A DNA stretch of 64,000 nucleotides from Collybiopsis luxurians FD-317 M1. Taxonomy: Eukaryota > Basidiomycota > Agaricomycetes > Agaricales > Omphalotaceae. Positions 58,320 through 64,000 of the stretch are shown here, piece after piece. The stretch covers positions 45,187-109,186 of the forward strand of contig KN834783.1 in assembly GCA_000827265.1 (NCBI GenBank). Direction: 5' to 3'. Below the pieces are notes generated by a model that saw only the letters and a program-made list of their open reading frames with translations, was not told the origin of the DNA and made no database searches. How positions within the stretch are numbered: the stretch's first letter is position 1; every line of letters starts with the position of its first letter. The position numbers were made by a program, and so were the translations under genes.

Positions 58320-59595
58320 GAGGACATTATTAACATCCTCTCAGTGGTTTGAGCCACACAAACAACATTGGAGTTGCTGGGTGACAGCAGAAGGAGGTGG
58401 GGAGGAGGAAAGAGGAGGATGCTAATGAACAAGGCAAATGAACAATGACCCTGAAAAGAGTCATTGGAGTAGGTGGAAGGGAAGAGAGGAGGACAGTGGT
58501 TCAAACCACACAAATAGCATAGGAGTCATTCATTGAGCCACACAGATGAATGACTCATAGTCTGGTGTTGGCAGAAGGAGGAGAGAGGAGGATATAAAAT
58601 ATCCTCCTCTGTAGTTGCAATTGGTGGAGGAAGGAGAAGAGAGAAGGATGTTAATCCTCCTCTCAGTGGCTCAAACTACATGAACAAATGACTCTTAGGA
58701 GTTGTTTGGTGTTAGCGGAAGGAGGTGGGAGGAAGATGAAGTATTTTCCTCTGTAGCTGCAAATGACAACTCCTTTCAGAGTCATCAGTATTGATGGAGG
58801 AAGGGAAAGAGAGGAGGTTATTAGTCCTCCTCTCAGTGGTTTGAGCCACACAGATGAATGACTCATTGTCCAGTGTCAGCAGAAGGAGGAGGGAGGAAGA
58901 TATGAAATATCCTCCTCTGAAGTTGTAAATGACAACTCCTTTCAGAGTCATTGGTATTGGTAGAAGAAGGGGAAGAGAGGAGGATGTTAGTCCTCTCAGT
59001 GGTTTGAGCCACACAGATGTACAACTCATTGTCTGATGTCAGCAGAAGGAGGAGGGAGGAGGATATGAAATATCCTCCTCTGTAGTTGCAATTGGTGAAG
59101 GAAGGGGAAGAGAGGAGGATGTTAATCCTCCTCTCAGTGGTTCAAACTACATGAATGAATGACTCTTAGGAGTCATTTGGTTTTGGCAGAAGGAGGTGGA
59201 AGGAGGATGAAATATTCTCCTCTGTAGCGGTGAACAATGACTCCTTTCAGAGTCATCAGTGTTGGTGGAGGAAGGGGAAGAGAGGAGGATGTTAATCCTC
59301 CTCTCAGTGGTTTGAACTACACAAATGAATGACTCTTATGAGTTGTTTGGTGTCAGTGGAAGAAGGTGGGAGGAGGATGAAATATCCTCCTCTTAGCTGA
59401 GAATAATGATGAAAAGAGTCATTGCTGTTGGTGGTAGGGGAGGAGGATAGAATACTCCTCCACAGGACAGAAGGATGAACATGACAACTCTGAACAGAGT
59501 CATTGTTGGTGGAGGAAGGTGGGAGAGGAGGAGGATGTAATCTTCTTCCGTGGGACCAGGAGAATGAACATGTCAACTCTGAAAAGAGCTGTTGT
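58320..59595. repeat. Hairpin-rich minisatellite, unit about 135-320 bp
   Basis: CTCAGTGG(T/C)T..A.(C/A) occurs at about 58337, 58656, 58836, 58995, 59134 and 59304. Each unit also contains three self-complementary words: GAGGAGGAT...ATCCTCCTC, GGATAT...ATATCC and TGACTC...GAGTCA. The plus strand is strongly purine-rich (GAGGAAGG). Confidence 0.8.
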
Positions 59596-59835
59596 GTTTA
59601 GTGGAGCAAGGTGGTGGAAGGATGAGATACAATGACTCTTTCATCATTGGTTGTTATAATGTTTGGCAGAGCAAGGTGGTGGAAGGACAAGATACAATGG
59701 CTCTTTCATTATTGGTTGTTGCCATGTTTGGCAGAGCAAGGTGGTGGAAGGATGAGATACAATGACTCTTTTGTCATTGGTCATTGTCATGTTTGGCAGA
59801 GCAAAGTGGTGGAAGGAGGAGATGCAACAATTTGG
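59596..59835. repeat. 65-bp tandem repeat, about 3.7 copies
   Basis: Units start at 59596, 59661, 59726 and 59791 with GTTTGGCAGAGCAAGGTGG (first copy GTTTAGTGGAGCAAGG) and a period of exactly 65 bp; the last is truncated. Confidence 0.9.
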
Positions 59836-59945
59836 TAGGCAGAAGAGAGAGGAGGAGGGAAGGGTAGGGAGAGGAGCAGGATGAACAATCCTCCTCTATT
59901 GGGTTGAAAGATGAGTGTGACAACTCTGAAAAGAGTTGCCGTGGT

Positions 59946-59990
59946 TGGTGGCAGCATGGTGGTTGGTGGCAGCATGGTGGTTGGTGAGGG
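59946..59990. repeat. 18-bp tandem repeat
   Basis: GGTTGGTGGCAGCATGGT is repeated twice head to tail and partly a third time. Confidence 0.8.
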
Positions 59991-60069
59991 AAGGGGGAGA
60001 CAAAGAGGATACATGATCCTCCTGAGTCATCATTGGTGGTGGTGAAAGGAAGGAAGGATGGCACTTAAT

Positions 60070-62344
60070 AGGTGCACATGCTTACCAACATCAAGAAAAA
60101 CTCTTTGCTCCTTGCCCTTTTACCACTACCACATCTTGTCATATCTTCTATACACCCTCACACCCTCAATTCAATGGATCCAGCTCTTTCCAATATTTAC
60201 CAAGCACTTTCCCAGCTCAAGAACAGAATCATACAGGTTCGCTCAGTTTGTAATGCTCAAGTATCTGACTCAGAGAATGCATTGTATAGCTCCAAAACAT
60301 AGTTGAATTTGATGAATGGATGCTTGGAGACTACAATGCGGCTCAAGTGGTTCACAATTTGGAACTTATATTGGAGAGAGTCGAGGATGTGAAGGAGCAA
60401 TTGATCATAGCTTTGAATGAGGTGAGTTATATCTTTTCCTATATGTTTTCACAGCACTGACAGGTGTTTCAGCTGTTGTCAGCAATTCAGGATGCTGTGG
60501 ATCAAATGGTGGAAGATTAGGCTTCTATGTGTGTCTTTGAATTTAAACTCAAGTGGCTCTGCTCTCTCCTCATTCTTTAATTCCTCCAGAATTTCACTGG
60601 CAACCACCAGCATAGCTTGCTGCTCATATCTATCAAATCACAATCGCGCCAATAGCTGTACATATGGTATTCATGCATGCTCGTATCGAACCTGGCAATC
60701 ATTTTTAATTCATGACTACATTCTCTGACACAACCGCGTTCGTCCTTTGACATGCTTGTGGGCTTTCATATATATATAGAAATCTCCAATTTTTGCTGCA
60801 TTTTCATAAGTATCAAAAACATCATTGAAATGTTCAGTTTGGGCTATATTTTTTACTACACGCAATTAGCAATATTCAAGTGATGTTTCCTCCTTTTCCA
60901 AATGCAAGGAAAAAATTGAACTGAGAGGAAAAATGATACCTTCTGCGTCATGCATGATTTCAGCACAACTGAAAAATTGTCTTTCAATTAACATTCCTAC
61001 TCAGTTCAATATAGCTTTGAGTAGGCAGAATTCTACATATTTTTCAAGTAAAATAAATTCTCAAGTCTCGGTACACAAATTAAGCATATCAAAATCTTAT
61101 CTGATATCTTATCAATCTGCTCGGCAGAAAGCCGAGCAGAAATTCGTTACTTTTTCGTGTGCTTGGTCACCGCGGGAGACCTTACAGCTTTACGCCCCAT
61201 TCTGGAACTACAATACGATGGCAATATCCCTGTCAAATTTGAATGTGACATGAAAGAATGCATAATTAAGAAACACATACATCGTAATTCACCAAGTTTT
61301 ACTTGCTCGACTTGCTTGAAAAAGCAGGGTCAAGCTTCAAGCTTCAAGCTAACTAGTTTCTGCCGCAAGCCGGTTGCTAACCTGCTAAAGTGCGGTTATT
61401 TGGCCCTAGCAACTTGTGGACAAGCGAACAAATCGGGCAAGTCGGGCAATCAAAACTTGGCATTTTATGATGTAAGTACTGGCAGGTGCCAAACTGTCAC
61501 CGCCCCGCGTCGCGTCAACTTCATAGTAAAATCACTTATTGTGTCCTAGAGTCTTCACTATGGACCAGATATGATTCTGACATGTCCGAGCTTCCACCTT
61601 GAAGGAGTTCTTTGAACCAGAAATTTGCATAGAATGAACTATTCTTTGAGGGTCTTTGAGTTGAGCGTACAACTAGATGTACAGCGACTGCAGTAGTTGC
61701 AGCAAGAGTAGTAAATGTGGCTACTTTTTGCTGCCATTTTGTCTGCTTGAAGCTATTGCAAGCTTCTCAGATTTCATGTAAGCCATGGAAAAAAGAAAAA
61801 GATGATTTTTTGTGTCTTTTCTACATCGTTGTAGCTGGTGTGTTCTTATCACATTTTTTTACCCCCGTTATTGTAGCATTGTGCTTACAGAGCGGTTCCG
61901 AGGGCATGGGAACATGTTTGGGAATCCCGCTGTCCTGACATAAAGCTCAGGGAAGAAGCTAAGTTTCATATTGTTTGCACGGTAAGAACTGGTCTGGACG
62001 ATAGGTATTCTCCAAATTCTGCAACATCGTTCTTATCTCAACAGCAGTACTATACTCCTTTAAACAGTGAGCCCCTGAAAACTAGTACCTGGACACAGAT
62101 TCTGAAGCACATCGGAGATACCGCAGTGCTTTCATTTGACCAACAGCGGGTAGATAAGAAGAAATAGGTCCGTCGAGCTCATCCCAAGCAGGACATATAG
62201 CTGTGCAGCCTTTACGTCCCCAGATTTAAAGAGCGGCTCTTGCATCTGAAAGCTTTGTATCCCCATCCATACTTTATCGGGTCTGCCGGAATTTTGTCTA
62301 AGAGTTTCCTACTATTTAGTTTTGAGACCTTCCGCTTCTCCAAG
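60070..62344. other. Spacer with small repeats and a perfect hairpin
   Basis: No supported gene. It includes CTGCTCGGC-AGAAA-GCCGAGCAG (61117-61139), a perfect 9-bp stem, and GCTTCAA repeats near 61335. Frames near 60072-60302 (MDPALSNIYQALSQLKNRII) are short and unassigned. The last few hundred bases presumably hold the promoter of the gene at 62345. Confidence 0.35.
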
Positions 62345-64000
62345 ATGAACTGTGCGCTTTCATTTGGTTGGTTTGCTTCTATTCTTGTTGACCGCTTTCC
62401 TTCTGTCGCAGTCAGTTGCCAGCTATTCTCCGCTCTGTTGCTTTCCCTCACGCTTTACCAAGTTGGCTTCGTATCTGCTACCAAGAATTTTGCTCAATGT
62501 TTAAACGATGTTCGGAATGGGACGTATGGACCTAATGCAGGTGTCGACAATTCTGGTCGCGCAGTATCCAATATCCAGGATGCGACGGCGATTCCGTATG
62601 AAATATGTCTCACCGCTTGCGGAGGTGGAGCCCAACCTTTCAGTTGGTCTGATTTTTCAGGTGAATTCAGTGCCTGGCTTCTTCCGTGGCTTGCATTGCT
62701 TTCTCAGCTACCTTTTGGAGCCAACGATAAGCTCGAGAACTTCCTTTCCATAGTTCTTGCTATTGGATCTCCCACTCTTGCTGCATATTCTGCGGCGCTG
62801 ACAGTACTCAATGGACGTTGGATTGCTCGTCGGTTTTCAGGCTCCAGTTACCCCAATACTCCTGAAGCGGTGCGCGCCTTGAACGGCTTACAACAGGTTC
62901 CAATAGTACTCGACACTTCCGAGTCACTGCTGGCCTCACTGGTTATCCTCCACCAGAATGACGACTGGTGGCGCGAGCTGCTTGCGAATCTCGATTATAC
63001 TCATACCTGGTCGATATCTGCTGTGACATCAATTGCCTGGGTTATAATCGCTTACATTTTTACTGTCCTTCAATCTCTCTCCAACGCCCTGGAAGACGTA
63101 GAAGGTAAGTTTCTTCGTTGGGTCATCTTTACACTCAACACTCAACGTGAAGCGGAACAGTCAGCGGTCAAGCTGTCGGATCCGTCTGGTTGTGGCTTGT
63201 ACCGGTCGATATTGCATGGTTGCAAATATCCCCAAAATGTGATAGCGCCCGCGTGAAGGATGCCCTTAATCGCGCTAACAAGCTTGCACATGTAGCTCGA
63301 CCTGACGGTGGTTCCCAGCTGGCCAGTTTGGTTGGTGAACATCGTGCATTATCTGTGAAAGAGGATGACGATGCTCTATACAATGACGAACGATGCACGT
63401 CCCCTATCTATAATTACTCCAGGCTGTTCTCTTGGACTGCAGCTGTGGAAGAGATATCTGCGTACTTTCGGGAGGCGACCAGACGTTCTCATAAACATCA
63501 ATCTGTGGCTTGCAATATGCAGTGGGTAGTTGAAAGTCGATACGCCGCTATTCATGAGCAGAATCGCTGCGGTACATCCGATGAGGTCGACAAATATTGC
63601 GATTCAGGTAGTAACAGACAACCGACACGATGGGGCTCTGGGGTGTGGGGAAGGATCATCGTAGCCTCTTTTATGGCTCTGCTTCTTCAGTGGGGCACAG
63701 CTGGCGCAGCTATGTTCGTGGTTTGGGAGACCCCTACGAGGGGGCTTGGTTGTCGCGTGGGTAGCTACCTCCTCTACGCCTCCCTCTCTACCATTGTCTG
63801 GGCCCTACTTCTTCTCTCGAGCATCTTGTCCCACTACTCGACACTAAACTTTCCGTCTCAACAAGCTCGTGCTGTATTCACTGCAAGGCTATCCATTCTC
63901 CTGCGTCGTCTTGGAAAGATGCTAGCTGTGGCGAACACTGTATGGATTCTGACAGCGTGCATTTTTCAGTTCAGTGCGTTCTTTGACCGATGTTATTGCA
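62345..64000 (+). CDS. Multi-TM protein of Agaricomycetes (5' part)
   Basis: Exon 1 runs 62345-63104 and exon 2 from 63161 past the window end; the GTAAGT...GAACAG intron closes in phase. About 530 residues are visible. The N-terminus has a hydrophobic signal or TM segment, then AQCLNDVRNGTYG. Hydrophobic helices follow: LLPWLALLSQLPFGAN, FLSIVLAIGSPTLAAYSAAL and VTSIAWVIIAYIFTVLQS; then after the intron VGSVWLWLVPVDIAWLQ, SPKCDSARV, LLLQWGTAGAAMFVVWETPT and GLGCRVGSYLLYASLST. This order (GSPxLAAYS, SPKCD, LQWGTxGAA, TPTxGLGCR) is familiar from large multi-pass hypothetical proteins of Agaricomycetes. The function is unknown. The 3' end is missing. Confidence 0.75.

Noticed and set aside
1..64000. 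CRISPR array, operons or phage genes
   Set aside because: Intron structure and gene content are those of a fungal nuclear genome; no spaced direct repeats of CRISPR type were seen.

Overview
The window looks like nuclear DNA of a mushroom-forming fungus (Basidiomycota, Agaricomycetes; genus not determined). The genes have many short GT-AG introns, and the families present are typical of that class: a DUF1770-like protein, an Agaricomycete BTB protein, multi-pass membrane proteins, an NRPS-like reductase, and Plavaka-type and exonuclease-bearing transposons. I see no rRNA, tRNA or CRISPR. I assembled the gene models by hand from frame continuity and splice signals; exon phases close in the models given as CDS unless stated otherwise.

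Layout. 1-491 is the 3' end and LTR of a Ty1/copia element that has cut a multi-TM gene (to 1313) inside an intron. 3318-8520 holds a DUF1770-like gene, a stand-alone thioester-reductase gene and a divergent acyltransferase gene. 8588-9743 is a decayed TIR transposon, followed by a small secreted protein (9860-10495) and a laccase-like relic. 12031-18092 is a TIR-flanked transposon with one apparently intact 10-exon, 1554-aa gene. 18850-20355 is an F-box-like gene split in frame by a long-TIR element that contains the only assembly gap (19451-19743). 21380-22110 is a decayed second copy of the reductase. 24300-26293 is a broken acyl-CoA oxidase.

26974-33097 is a compact gene block on the minus strand: a Ser/Pro-rich protein, a BTB protein, a YPT35-like PX protein and a PNPOx-like flavoprotein. 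33590-47800 is a segmentally duplicated region carrying an unrecognised family of short-repeat genes. It is interrupted by a MITE and by a nested pair of LTR insertions, including a complete copia element whose six internal stops are all TGA.

From about 48.8 kb on there is a small Cys-pair protein, an hAT-like element with subterminal ATGCGT clusters, a decayed Plavaka/CACTA-type transposase with a kinase fragment beside it, a 1.7 kb hairpin-rich minisatellite, and the 5' part of a large multi-TM protein running off the end.

How the parts fit. The reductase and acyltransferase share a 960-bp divergent promoter region and could act on one metabolite (inference). The rest is ordinary housekeeping plus accessory DNA. 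The most novel candidate is the tryptophan/AQDII repeat family at 34-48 kb: at least five copies, unequal repeat numbers, a conserved leader intron, and several stages of decay.
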